From: Batrachochytrium dendrobatidis JAM81
Taxonomy: Eukaryota; Chytridiomycota; Chytridiomycetes; Rhizophydiales
Length of the DNA stretch: 64,000 nucleotides
Reading direction: 5' to 3'
Assembly (NCBI RefSeq): GCF_000203795.2
Contig: NW_006281101.1
Span: 1,327,279 to 1,391,278 of the forward strand
How positions within the stretch are numbered: the first letter of the stretch is position 1; each line of letters begins with the position of its first letter. Positions 1 to 10,576 of this stretch are shown here, piece by piece. The translations under genes were made by a program, and so were the position numbers. The notes under the pieces are model-generated. The model saw only the letters and a list, made by a program, of their open reading frames with translations. It was not told the DNA's origin and did no database searches.

Positions 1-859
1 CGATCAATGCAATAATGATACAAATCAAACAAACTATGATTAGCAGATTATACATGACATAATCATACAAGTATCAAACTAGATCTAGTAAGCACTGGTC
101 TATCATCTGGTGCCAAGCGAATATATGCTTAAAATAAAAGAAACAAATAGTACCATTTGCGAATACGTTTGAATATGTTGATTGCCATTAGTATCGATCG
201 CTGGAGGAAGCAATGCGGATGCTATAGATAACACTTGTGCACTGGCTGTTTGTGATGCATTAGGACAAGACTCGGATTGAGCAACACAAGCTGGTTCCGA
301 CAACTGTCGTTGATTGATCTCCTGTTCCAAAGCAGCAGACGTATTTTGGAATCCAGCACCAGCAAGAAAGCGAGCAACCAGAAATAAAGTCTCTATAGTT
401 ATGAATGATAGTATAAGTATTTAAAGACCATCAAGCAGATTTCATTCAAGGTTGCCAAGGATTGAAGCCATGCATTAAATACATTCGGGTGTTGGACAGT
501 CAGGTTAAAACCAAAATAAAGCCCAGAATGAATTAACGATATATGAATGGTAATATCAAAGTAGAAGATAGCGAGCAGATCCAGTCTAGTAGCCGAATGT
601 GGAATGATGTTTGATGATGGGAATTATCGAAAACCGAATAAAACTTGCCTTGGTGCAGAGTGCGAGGATCCATGATAGAAATTGGCAGCAGAAGGGTATG
701 ATATATAAAAGGAATGAGAGTTGAAGCAGACCAAAGTATGCAATAGTGTTTGATGCCAAGAGTAGCAACCAATGCAAGTTGAATCCAATGTGCGGGAAGT
801 TTGACCAACTAAAAGCAAACTCGCAGTCATTTCAACGCTATTTATACGACTTCAACACA
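1..859. other. Left edge: unresolved, possible membrane-protein exon on the minus strand
   Basis: No complete gene could be built here. On the minus strand, after a possible acceptor near 397, an open frame reads through a hydrophobic stretch (LFLVARFLAGAGF) into a hydrophilic Ser/Ala/Gln-rich segment, with a possible donor near 164. The hydrophobic part resembles a transporter helix, but the upstream exons between about 530 and 830 could not be joined in a consistent frame. It could be the 5' part of a gene running off the left edge and divergent from VPS55, or chance open frames. The family is not recognised. Confidence 0.25.
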
Positions 860-1359
860 ATGGCCGGATCTGCTGGAATGAAAACAATTATATTGCTGGC
901 CTTTCTATTAGCCAGTGGAATTCTTTCTGTCATTTTGTCTTGTGCTCTTGGAAAGTAAGTTTTTGGTTTAGTCGAGTGATGGTCCAGGGTTGTTGGTTGC
1001 TCTTATGACTGATGAACAGTGTTGACCTTGTTTTTGAATGTCTTAGCAACTGGCTGCCTCTCTTGAGTGTTTTAATGTTCTTGTTGGCTCCTCTTCCCAA
1101 TGCATTGTGCAAGCATGCTTCTGCAGGTACTTCAAGTGATTTCTTATCGGATGACAGCAACAAAGGAATTCTAGATACTGGCTATTTCATAACCAGCTTT
1201 TTTGTGGTCTCTGGAGTTGCTCTGCCTGTCGTGCTGAACCATTCTGCAGTCATCTCAGACCTTGCTCTGATTCTTTCCCTTTGCGGCGGCTTGCTCATCT
1301 ACATCACCATCTTGGGCTATCAGTACTTTTTCGTTGATCAGACTTATGAAACATACTAG
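860..1359 (+). CDS. VPS55: VPS55/LEPROT-family endosomal sorting protein
   Basis: A two-exon gene (860-954 and 1047-1359) encodes 135 residues, the usual length for the family. Family knowledge: VPS55 works with VPS68 on late endosomes in cargo transport to the vacuole. The sequence shows four hydrophobic segments. The N-terminal MAGSAGMKTIILLAF helix and the signature APLPNALCK after the second helix match the VPS55/leptin-receptor-overlapping-transcript family. A second conserved block, TGYFITSFFVVSG, follows. The start is the ATG directly before the conserved helix; the longer frame upstream adds unrelated residues. The donor is GTAAGT at 955 and the acceptor ends at 1046, restoring an Asn codon. 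The stop lies 12 bp before a terminal-inverted-repeat element, which may supply the 3' end of the transcript (inference). Confidence 0.93.
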
Positions 1360-1371
1360 TCTTTGCTGTTA

Positions 1372-1810
1372 GTTACAGTCGGATTCACAAAATAGAACTC
1401 TTGTATTTATCCTGCAGTCACTATTTTGCTTTGGAATAGACAATAGTTGAATGTTTGTTACGCTTTCCCACTATAGTAAAAGTCGCAATTCTTCAAACAC
1501 CAACATTCATCATATGATGCTCACAATTAAACTATTTTTGAACCTGCCTTTTTTCTCTTTCGGCATAACCATATATTGTACGATCACCAGATTCACAACA
1601 ATCCAAATATCGGATTCGACTGATTTCAATAAACTGTATAAACTCATCTTTGTTGTATCTAATCTCTGCATTTTAGTTTAAAGATTGTAATCTCTGGAAA
1701 TCAAGCAGTTTACAAGTCATGTTGTTCAGTAAGTTGGCATGCATCATGCCATGGTTGTTGATTGTACAACACTCTTGTCAAGTGTTTCGTTTTACCTGAA
1801 TAGGGTCACA
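1372..1810. repeat. Short terminal-inverted-repeat element, copy A
   Basis: The left end (GTTACAGTC then GATTCACAAAATAG) and the right end read on the other strand (CCTATTCAGGTAAAAC) are imperfect inverted repeats. They share the TATTCACGTAAAAT core seen in the other copies. An internal block with TTTGCTTTGGAATAGACAAT near 1426-1446 is also found, inverted, in copy B and direct in copy F. No transposase frame is present, so it looks like a non-autonomous MITE-type element. The rest of the gap to 1993 shows nothing else. Confidence 0.6.
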
Positions 1811-1993
1811 ATACTTTTTGTACAAAATCAGACTTTTTTGAATTAATTACTAATAACATCCTCTATGTTGTACATTGTTTCAATCATCTGTCGTGTCTAA
1901 ACCTCCATCTTATGGATAATTTTTGGAAATAGAAAGCTTAATTTCATTTATAGATTTAAAAAATCAAGTATAAACGAACAAGATGCTAAATTA

Positions 1994-4900
1994 CTATATT
2001 CCCAAATGGAGAACATATTGCTCGATATGTTTGTCAGCCCATTCCAAAATTACAGCCTCTTCCATCAACCACTTTTCATCCACTTTGAACTGCTGTGGTC
2101 CCAGATTATGAAACAGATCTGTGGTTGGCACAACATAAAACAATTTAAGAGTATGGTTTACATCATTTCCAAGTGGTGTCTTTTCCATATCTTTTAGATT
2201 TGAATGAATGCCAGGCTTTACTGCTTCAAAAGTGAGTGCGTCAGCACCGTCTATTGGATATGAAGGTGTCCCTTCATCTTTGCAGCTCTCTACGTACATC
2301 TCACGAAGTTTATCGACAAGAATGGTTCGACCGCGATCATTAACACAGATACAAAATAGTATGTTGGGTGCGCAGATTGAATCTACAGGCGAAAACTGTG
2401 ATACTTTTGGGATATTGTATTCCGTATGTGACAAACTAAGCATTGATTCAAATAAAAATCTAGACATATGGGGAATAGTAATGGTAGATTCGTTAATACT
2501 GATACTATGAGGCGGTTTTTGAGTGCTAGTAATGTCAAATGAAGTTTGATCAAAATAGGTGTTGGCAGGTTCGACCGTTGTTCCATCGCTTGCTGATAGT
2601 ATCAGCTGTGGTATAATGGGCTGATCAACAGATGCTTTTTGAGTATCATAGGATTGGTCTGGCAAACACGCGATTGTTGAAGTTTCCAACTGAGTGGCCA
2701 AAACAGTTTTTAAACCAGGAGATAACCGGCGAATAGGAAATTGTCCGCCTTCACATAGTGTATTGTGAATATGTCCCATATACAGCATTTTTCGAACCTG
2801 TCTCAAGTGAGGATATTGCTGATCAACTTTAGTTCCATGCTCAAATCGCCAAGCAGAATGTACCAGATTAGTCAGATCCATTGCATTCCATCCTACTGGT
2901 CGATATAGTTTATGTGCGGCAACTTGTGAAATATAGGCTGATCCCATTCGATAAGATCTAGAAACATAATTCTGCGCATCAGTCACTGCATGAACGACTA
3001 AATGGGCTGAAGCACATTCTTGATGATATGTTGATTGTATATCTGTGTGGGGATCCACGCAAGTTAGATTGGATCGACTAGCGGGCATATCAAGTCCCAC
3101 CAGCCGATGCAAAACACGCACCATATCAATTTGAAAGAGTGAAGATTGTGCCAGTTGCTGTATTTCTTGATTTTTTGACTGGGTTAATACCATCAACGGG
3201 TTGCAGCCCCACTTGTAAACCAATTCCGTGAATTCAGAATAAGAAGTACAAAGTGAGTAGTTTGAGCATCCCAAATACGCACTTTCGAGTTCAGCAAACG
3301 TCCATGCAGGCATCGTGAGAACGGTGTTTCCTGGCAATCGCATCACGCTGGGTTGGATCGTATCTGATGATGTAATATGAATTGATTTACGAATACAAAC
3401 ATATGGAGCTACTGAAGATGTATCGTCATGTATACCTGACACTATAGGCGCGGGGACCATCAACGGAGCCTTGTCTCCGTCAGATATATACCACACATGA
3501 GAATGGTAAAATGCCGGATGGGACGAGTTTCTTGCCCACCCACTTGTAACCGATCTATCCTCCATTGAAAACACAATCAACTCGTTGCGCAAATGCAAGT
3601 CAAAGATAATCACTGGAGCTGTTGTATACACGCCATTTTCAGAATCCATTTGTCCAATTATTTGAGAGCCCTCATTCCAGATACTATGCTGATGATTGAC
3701 ACTGGCGTTGCTTTCCATGAAATTAACGTGAGATGCACATTTACTATCCATGCTGTCGGAATCATTATGCACTATGTTCAAAGATTGTGATCGATTAATG
3801 GATTGACTGAGTCGGGAATTCCACACATTTGACACATTCAAGTCATTATGCGATCTATCCAAACGTCCCTCATTTCCAAGACAAATCACATCATTGACAA
3901 TAAGGTACATCATCCATATTCCAAAAAATGTTTTGCCCATTCCTGGTGTTCCTGTAACTACAAACCCACGTTGCCAGGGCTTACTCTGCTCAATTCCCAA
4001 TGCAAGTTCTTTATATACTTGTCGCGTATAAAGTTTGGATCCCAATGAAGGATCGCCAAGCAAATACGTCCCAGGTGGCATAGAAAGAACATCATCTTCA
4101 AGCTTTGCATAACGCAAATTATGGAAAAACTTGGTAAGCTCATGATCGGAATTGAAAGTTGCTTGAGAATTGGATGGTCTGTCAAGAAAACGCATTCCAG
4201 GATATTTTGGCACGTTGGAATAATCGACAAACAGTTGAAATGCTTCTTGGCGGGTATTCAAAATATGTATGATTGTTGGAAAATAAGTGCTGCTAAACAG
4301 TAACGATAAAGTAGATGCGCTGCTTGGATTTTCAGCAACAATCTGTTTAAATACTTCACCAATAGCCACGCCTTCATGCTGGAAACGATTTGGAATGACA
4401 AGAATGGGATGTGTTTCGGCTTGATTTATATCCCCAGAAAGTGGATGGCAGGGAGAATGCACAACCGACTGTTTATAAGATGTATGATCTTGCTTGTAGC
4501 ACTTTTTTTCCTCGTCCATTAAAGGATCTGTAGACCCATTCACATTGCTTGGATCGCATGCATTTGGGAATGCAGATTGACGAAATGCTTCGTTTGGTGT
4601 GCCGACTTTTGATGAATAATATAATCCATCAGGACTAGTTTTATTTTCAACTGGAAATTCTCTTGTCTGACCAGGTACCCACGATTTGGGGATCCCTATC
4701 CGTAGCTGAGAAGTATCTGCAAAAGACAGCTGATGACCAAACCTCTCGTGAATACGCTGCAATACCTTGCCAATACTATCTCCAGGCAAAATGTCGACAA
4801 TATCGGCGCGATGATTGTATTCTACCCAAATAAGTCTGCGTTTTGAGCTATCTTTGTTGGCGAGAAAGTCTGATTCAAGTTGTGGGTCTGTGCTGCTATC

Positions 4901-5011
4901 GACTGACCGAGTGTTGCCACCAGTGGATGCGGGATGGCGGTATTCAGTCGTGTTGGTCTGCTGTTGAGGTTTCTGTTGGCTCGCATCTGATGCCTGGGGT
5001 TGCTTGCCCAT
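1994..5011 (-). CDS. Crinkler/RHS-type P-loop NTPase
   Basis: A single-exon frame of 1005 residues starts at an ATG (complement of 5009-5011). Residues 1-55 are low-complexity Gln/Ser/Thr. Residues 58-115 look like a ubiquitin-like header. A Walker A motif GTPGMGKT lies near residue 355. Downstream come blocks typical of Crinkler and trypanosome RHS proteins: VWYISDGDKAP, then LTMPAWTFAELES, then ELVYKWGCNPLMVL (the family's 'DKWGG.PR.VL' block), and a C-terminal FYVVPTTDLFHNL block. Family knowledge: these proteins combine a header, an NTPase and sometimes a nuclease-like domain; many are thought to act in nuclei, and the group is expanded in Batrachochytrium. No signal peptide and no LFLAK-type translocation motif is seen. 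The absence of introns contrasts with its neighbours. Its substrate, and whether it acts in the cell or is delivered to a host, cannot be read from the sequence. Confidence 0.78.
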   Translation of the reverse strand: MGKQPQASDASQQKPQQQTNTTEYRHPASTGGNTRSVDSSTDPQLESDFLANKDSSKRRLIWVEYNHRADIVDILPGDSIGKVLQRIHERFGHQLSFADTSQLRIGIPKSWVPGQTREFPVENKTSPDGLYYSSKVGTPNEAFRQSAFPNACDPSNVNGSTDPLMDEEKKCYKQDHTSYKQSVVHSPCHPLSGDINQAETHPILVIPNRFQHEGVAIGEVFKQIVAENPSSASTLSLLFSSTYFPTIIHILNTRQEAFQLFVDYSNVPKYPGMRFLDRPSNSQATFNSDHELTKFFHNLRYAKLEDDVLSMPPGTYLLGDPSLGSKLYTRQVYKELALGIEQSKPWQRGFVVTGTPGMGKTFFGIWMMYLIVNDVICLGNEGRLDRSHNDLNVSNVWNSRLSQSINRSQSLNIVHNDSDSMDSKCASHVNFMESNASVNHQHSIWNEGSQIIGQMDSENGVYTTAPVIIFDLHLRNELIVFSMEDRSVTSGWARNSSHPAFYHSHVWYISDGDKAPLMVPAPIVSGIHDDTSSVAPYVCIRKSIHITSSDTIQPSVMRLPGNTVLTMPAWTFAELESAYLGCSNYSLCTSYSEFTELVYKWGCNPLMVLTQSKNQEIQQLAQSSLFQIDMVRVLHRLVGLDMPASRSNLTCVDPHTDIQSTYHQECASAHLVVHAVTDAQNYVSRSYRMGSAYISQVAAHKLYRPVGWNAMDLTNLVHSAWRFEHGTKVDQQYPHLRQVRKMLYMGHIHNTLCEGGQFPIRRLSPGLKTVLATQLETSTIACLPDQSYDTQKASVDQPIIPQLILSASDGTTVEPANTYFDQTSFDITSTQKPPHSISINESTITIPHMSRFLFESMLSLSHTEYNIPKVSQFSPVDSICAPNILFCICVNDRGRTILVDKLREMYVESCKDEGTPSYPIDGADALTFEAVKPGIHSNLKDMEKTPLGNDVNHTLKLFYVVPTTDLFHNLGPQQFKVDEKWLMEEAVILEWADKHIEQYVLHLGI

Positions 5012-5349
5012 ATTATTTTTAATCCGTTCGTTAGCTGGCTCTAATTGGTATTGTTCTTTGTAAGGAAATGTAATAAAATTGAAAGATTGGTGGTTTGTTG
5101 GAGCTTAGCGACAAAGTTTTCAGATAAGCTTTTCAACACTAGCAACTTATTTTTCAAACCACCTATTTTGTTGTATATATCATGTCAAGCTGATTGTCTG
5201 AAAAAATCAAATGCTGTGTCAAATCATCTATGTAATGGTCCGAGTTTAAAAAACAATAAACTATACACGGTTACTCTAGAGCTTGAGGGCTCAAACATCA
5301 ACCGACTCGACCACAAATAAAACAGGTAGATATTACTAATGCATTATTA
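5012..5349. other. Intergenic: nothing recognised
   Basis: AT-rich spacer between the 5' end of the NTPase gene and the 3' end of EIF1AD. Open frames here are short and lack family similarity or splice logic. Confidence 0.6.
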
Positions 5350-6149
5350 TTAAACTTCTTCATCGCTATCGTCATCGCCATGGTTGTTGTTGATAAATAA
5401 ATCATTGTCGTCGGTTTTATCACTCTCATAGTTGTATGCATTCTCGAGTGTATCTCTCTTGTCTGCTTCAGCAGTTGAACACGCTTCTCTATTGGATAGT
5501 GAGCAGTCGACTATAGTTGCTAGTTCCTCTTCAAAAACCGATGGCCTGAATTTTAAAAGTATTGATTTAGTTTACAGGCTGTATAATAAATTCTAGGCAA
5601 ATAAATTGTCGTATCTTGTACAAGAATCCAGCTTCAACACACCATTTAGAAATCGACTTTAGGTACTTGATATTGTCTGGAAAAAGAACATGAGCAATTT
5701 CTGCCTTGACTTTGGTTTTGCTATCCGGTTCCAGATTCACAATCACAAAGCTTCCTAATTAATTTCAAAACAGCTTAATGTATCAGTTGGATATACACAA
5801 GCTTGAATACAAGAAACACTGATGGTGCAATGTTGATTGCTGACAATCAAATGCAAAGCACACCTTTTTTGATCCATATGAGTTTTTGAAACTTGGACGG
5901 AAGCAGTACTAGCAATTCAGTTGTTATGGGTTGCTTATTGCTTGCAGACAATTCATTGCTATCTTGAATAGGTTGAGTGGTTGCTACTTCAGCATCAGCG
6001 ATCGTGGTATCGTTGATTGTAGATGCGCTTGGAACACACGCACTGTACAGTCCTCCACCACGAACCTCCAGTATCTTTGCAATCTGCTGCCCTGTTTTGG
6101 GCTCTGGCTGTTGATCCAGCGCAGTCTGCTGCGCTCTCCTTCTTCCCAT
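5350..6149 (-). CDS. EIF1AD: EIF1AD-like S1/eIF1A-domain RNA-binding protein
   Basis: Three exons (6149-5864, 5754-5643, 5545-5350) encode 197 residues. Residues 25-45 (QQIAKILEVRGGGLYSACVP) open the OB fold. After a polar insertion of about 30 residues, the fold continues with LVLLPSKFQKLIWIKKGSF, the hallmark 'PtKFRKniWIKRG' of EIF1AD. It then runs through VKAEIAHVLFPDNIKYLK. The C-terminus is strongly acidic (DDDSDEEV), as in the family. Both introns fall inside the OB fold and keep frame. Family knowledge: EIF1AD (haponin/obelin) is a nuclear eIF1A-like protein implicated in 40S ribosome biogenesis and stress response. The insertion between the first strands is longer than usual and is the only odd feature. 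Confidence 0.88.
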
Positions 6150-6465
6150 GGTAATGATTCAGATAATTTGCTGCAGTAAAAATTGACAAAAATTGCATAG
6201 ATAGCAAAGTCACGTGTTTAATACTTGCTTTTGAGTTATTGAGCTGATCAGCTGCAAAAACAAACTCAACTGTCTGACATCCCCCATCAGCAAAGGCATA
6301 CCATATCATGTATATATTTTAATAAAAATAGTTTGGATTGATCTTAATCTATAGATAGTCTCTTAGATTTTACTGATCAGAATACGAATGAAACGTTTAT
6401 CAACGTGTAGATTAAACAATTGCTAAAAACGTGCAATATACAATCCTAAAAAGCAAGCGCTTTAA
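6150..6465. other. Intergenic: nothing recognised
   Basis: Spacer between the EIF1AD start and the 3' end of the ankyrin-FYVE-RING gene. It is AT-rich with no repeats or RNA gene seen. It must contain the EIF1AD promoter and the neighbour's terminator. Confidence 0.5.
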
Positions 6466-9400
6466 TCAATCGTTGAATTTAAAATGAACTGGGCACATCT
6501 GCTTGCCATATTTTGGATTATTGAACCACTCTTGAATACAGCAAAGATGAAACATACAGAGACAGTTTAAGCGAGCAATATGCTGTCCTAAACACGCCAT
6601 TTTTCAACAAGTGAATGCAGGCAAGGTGCACATGTGGGCAATTCAAATTAAAAAAATTAGATGTCCAAATAAAAATAGGCGGCTTTAAATGTAGTATGGA
6701 CCAAACTAGACCAACAGTTTGGATAAAATTGCCAACATACCTTTTTCAAAGTCATCCATACAGATAGAGCACTCAATATTCGGAATACTTGCTGCCAACA
6801 CTTGTACTGTATTTCGTTCCATGTAAATTTTAGCGCAAATCAGGCAGCATGTTCAAGAGTAAAAACTATTAGTATAACGCGAGTATATATAGAACTTTCT
6901 GGAGTCCAATATTGCAAACTCAATATCGTGCATTAAAAATGCGCAGATAATGCCAATACATTTATATTTACCAATGTATCTGTTTCCGCTAATGGACTTT
7001 ACTGATCGCCCAATCGGACCTGCTCTGTCTATGCCGGAGCTACTACTAGACAAATCCTGCATTCCTTTATCCATAACAGAAGGTCTGTCTAAACTGTAGG
7101 CAACAGATTCCAAACAGGTTGCAACATGTGATTCTACATCTGTCTCGAGCATTTCACTAGCAAGAACTTTTTGGCAGACGGGACATTCCGACATGATGCT
7201 GTCTGCAAGAGATTGACGATGTCTATTTCGATTGAAATGAATACTACTTCCTGGCATGTCACTTGCAATAGGGGTATTTGTTATGTTGGATCTGGTCTCA
7301 TTATTGAGTATAGCTAAAGTACCGTCCCTAGTACTTCTTTGAGTATGGTGCAAATCAGAGTCGGTTTGTGCAAGATATGGTTCTGGCATGGTTGTCATAA
7401 CCACATAGCATGCGTCGCACACCCGTTCTTTACTTGCAGGACCGCCACCTGCCAAAGGTGTTGCTGATGAAGGCTGTTCGTCTGTGCTGCTTTCTGAAGT
7501 TCGTGAAGCAAACCGATGTAAAGTTTCTGTTTCCAAAGGTGTGGGTAAATCAGAGTCGCCCATGGGTATAAGATTGTCCAGCCTCGTGTTGATTGGATTT
7601 GAATCAGCGCTAGATTGATTGGTTGTATGTGTGAGCATACAAGTGGGAATCATTACGCGACGACTTGAACATTGATCACAATAAACTAGACCACATCGCC
7701 TATATACAAGCAGACACTAAACAATGATCAGTTTGAATCGTGTAGTAAAATATATCCAAGGATTCAGCAAGTCAGCACCTGCAGTGATGTCTTCGAATCG
7801 TAAATGTGAAATTGACAGAGCAATTGGAACAACGTGATGCTTCCGAGTCTTTGATCCAAATACCAGATATACTTGTAGGATGACTCCAAAATCTGTACGA
7901 GTGGGAGGTAGAAAGAGATGTCGTGTTTGGAGTTTGAACTGTATAGTAATTAATTAGTAGTCCAGAATGCATCATACCATATCCATTCAACATGTGAATG
8001 CAGGTAGTGCCCAGAGTGCATCAAGTTAAGGATAGCCAAATTTAGTCCCACCATGTCAATACAAATTTAAAAGGTTTAAAATAAGCAAACCAGGTTCATG
8101 TATTATTTCAACAAAGCTCATGTATCAGAGTAAAACGGAATCAGTTACTTTGGTTTTGTAAATCTTTGGCGCGAAGAACATCAATTAGCGCTTGTAACTC
8201 TTCAGCACGATCTAGCTCTACCTTTGCCTGAACAATAATAGCCATTTTTTTCAGGCCATCTGTAGTTTTCAAATCAAAGTAGTGTTTAAACATGAGCATT
8301 TTTGTATATGACAAAAAGTGATGATACAATCAATACTACTTGATGAATACGATTAAAAACATCATCATCTAAAGTAAAAAACAAATCGTATACCTTGCTC
8401 GGCTGATGAAGAAGCCATCATTATTTCGATTTTTTGTTTCAGCACATCTAGTTCACATTCAAGATCCGATAGTTGGCGTTCTGAAACAGGTGACTCGGTA
8501 TTTTCTGTGCTTTCCAACTCGGACATAGTATTTTCACTTGCACCAGCTCGCCGTTTTCGAATACGAACCCATCTACGGCGACGCACCCATCCATGAGTAG
8601 AGGTTCCTAGAAAACTCTGAACAATTCCGAACATACTTGAACGGGGAGATCCACTATTTCCATTGGATGCAGTTTGATTTTGGACTGCATTATTAGACAT
8701 GCTTGACACCCATTCATTTTCAGGTACATCAAATGATTTCGCATATAGCCAGCCAGTTTCAAAAGTATCTTCGGTATTTTCTTTTTTGCTGATTGGTACG
8801 TTGCTTTGCATGGTTCGCAGTCTAGGATCTGTAGTATCCACACACCATTCAGTTAGCCAAAACCATTGTCTATGAATTTGACCCACGTTGTCTTTAGTGA
8901 TGGGAAGATGAACATCTTTGAATCCCCTGGAAATCTTTTTGTGTGGTGGATATGCAATCATGGGTGAAGGATCTGTAAAAGTCAAAGTAGAGGTACTGAA
9001 TTTGAGATTTTCTGGCGTCGCTTGAAGCATTTGAGTGGGGAAATAAACCGAACTAGAACGCTGATTTTCAAATAAAACTTCAATCTCTGCTTGATGTTTT
9101 GGATAAACTTTGCTATCTATATGTGGCTGATTTGCAACTAAATATAATATGTGTTGTATCAGATCATATTTCAAAAACAGTTGTTAATCATATACTTATT
9201 TGCATATATACTCTAAAATTGAGATGGATTGGTACAATGCATTACTTACTCCATTGATTTTCTGCAAAAGCAATACGCTCGGCAAGTGTGTAGTGATCGT
9301 TGTAAAGAGCAAGATCGTGTGCGGTATCCATATTTTTATTTAAAATCAGCGGATCTGCTTGATAATCCAAAAGCATTTCCACGATTAGCTCGTGTCCATG

Positions 9401-10381
9401 TGCAGCAGCAGACACTACCATAGTGACAGAATCCGAATATATTTCAGAGATCAAGTTGTTAGAAAATAAATTCTATTACATGATGATCAACAGCATTTAT
9501 ATCAGTCTATAGATGCTACAAAAGCATAAATGATGCATACTTAATGGGGTAAATCCAGTACTACTTTGAGCATTTACGCAAGATGGGCAACTTGCTATGA
9601 GTAGTTGCATAATCTCTTTGTGACCTTGAGATGCAGCATTGTGAACTGAAGTCCAACCTTGCGAGTCTTGGTAAAGCACATTTGCACCTGCATCTATGAG
9701 TAACTTGACTGCGTCTTGCATTCCACGATAAGATCCTTTAAACAAAGGAGTCTGAATATATATCAGCAATTTAAGTATCATATATGTTAATAGTGATCCC
9801 ATGGATACAATGTAGGCCATATCTGGACAGTTATAGAGCTAAACGAGTACCTCTTTCTGATGATCGGTAATATCCACAATAATCCCTGGTGTACCAAGCA
9901 AGAGTTTAACCGCTTCAGTAAATCCTTTAGAAACAGCAACATGCAGAGCACTAATCCCCGTTGCAGTGAGTGGAGCGTTAATGTCAACTTGAGCAGTGCT
10001 GATATCACTAGAAATGGAAGAAGCAGCCTGCTCAGATGCAAGGTTGGGTTCTGTTGCAAGTAATAGTTGTTGAACAGATTCGACACTAAATGAGTCGAGT
10101 GCCAAGAGTAACTTGTCAGTCCAAATGGTTGGCTGTAGTGGTCTTTGTGATGAATAAGATGCGCAAGGCTCTCCATTCACCATGCCAACTATTCCATGTT
10201 CAACTGTAGGATTGATTGAGTTTATTTTCTGGTCATTATACCGCAAGGGTTTGCTAGTCAAGACAACGATGGGAGGCTGGACAAAATGGTAATTGCCATA
10301 GTATGGATGCATACTATCCTGTATACAAGGCTCAACAAATTCAGGCAATGTCTGTTGTGAATTTCCGGTTTTATTAGACAT
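6466..10381 (-). CDS. Ankyrin-DysF-FYVE-RING multidomain protein (probable endosomal E3 ligase)
   Basis: Nine exons (10381-9851, 9751-9541, 9414-9250, 9137-8394, 8259-8149, 7938-7779, 7699-6972, 6806-6741, 6587-6466) give 945 residues with every phase matching. Residues 140-300 are ankyrin repeats ([51 protein letters not shown]). Residues 390-495 are dysferlin-type: [19 protein letters not shown], and [13 protein letters not shown]. Residues 505-590 form a coiled coil. A FYVE finger follows (WIKD, then RRHHCRRCG near 638), with about 75 low-complexity residues before its closing RVCDAC. A Cys-x2-Cys...His-x3-Cys cluster sits near 812-838. A RING-H2 (ECSICMDDF ... [17 protein letters not shown] ... 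CPVH) ends the protein. Family knowledge: FYVE binds PI3P on endosomes and FYVE+RING occurs in the yeast ligase Pib1. The combination with ankyrin and DysF is inferred to target endosomal or damaged membranes. The exon joins are hand-made and the exon 7-8 acceptor (AATACAG at 6807-6813) is the least certain. Confidence 0.8.
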
Positions 10382-10576
10382 TGTTTGATAGAGTCAAGAT
10401 GCTCTTGCACATGAATGAATTCACCAATTTGAATGTTTTGGAAAGCTTGCTAATTACTGCCATGTTCACGTAGAATGGGATTCGTTTGACTTGTGTTCAT
10501 TCGAGCTGAAATTTTTACTTTTTTCGATTCTCAACTTCAACCCATAAAATCAAAATATTATTCTTACACTTGGACA
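10382..10576. promoter_or_regulatory. Short divergent promoter between the ankyrin-FYVE-RING gene and SUV3
   Basis: Only 195 bp separate the two start codons on opposite strands, so both promoters must lie here or overlap transcribed leaders. No specific binding site was recognised. The frame from 10493 that runs into SUV3 is a possible upstream start for that gene. Confidence 0.45.

Noticed and set aside
1451..1681. 76-residue frame after VPS55
   Set aside because: It falls wholly within repeat copy A and has no similarity to a protein family.
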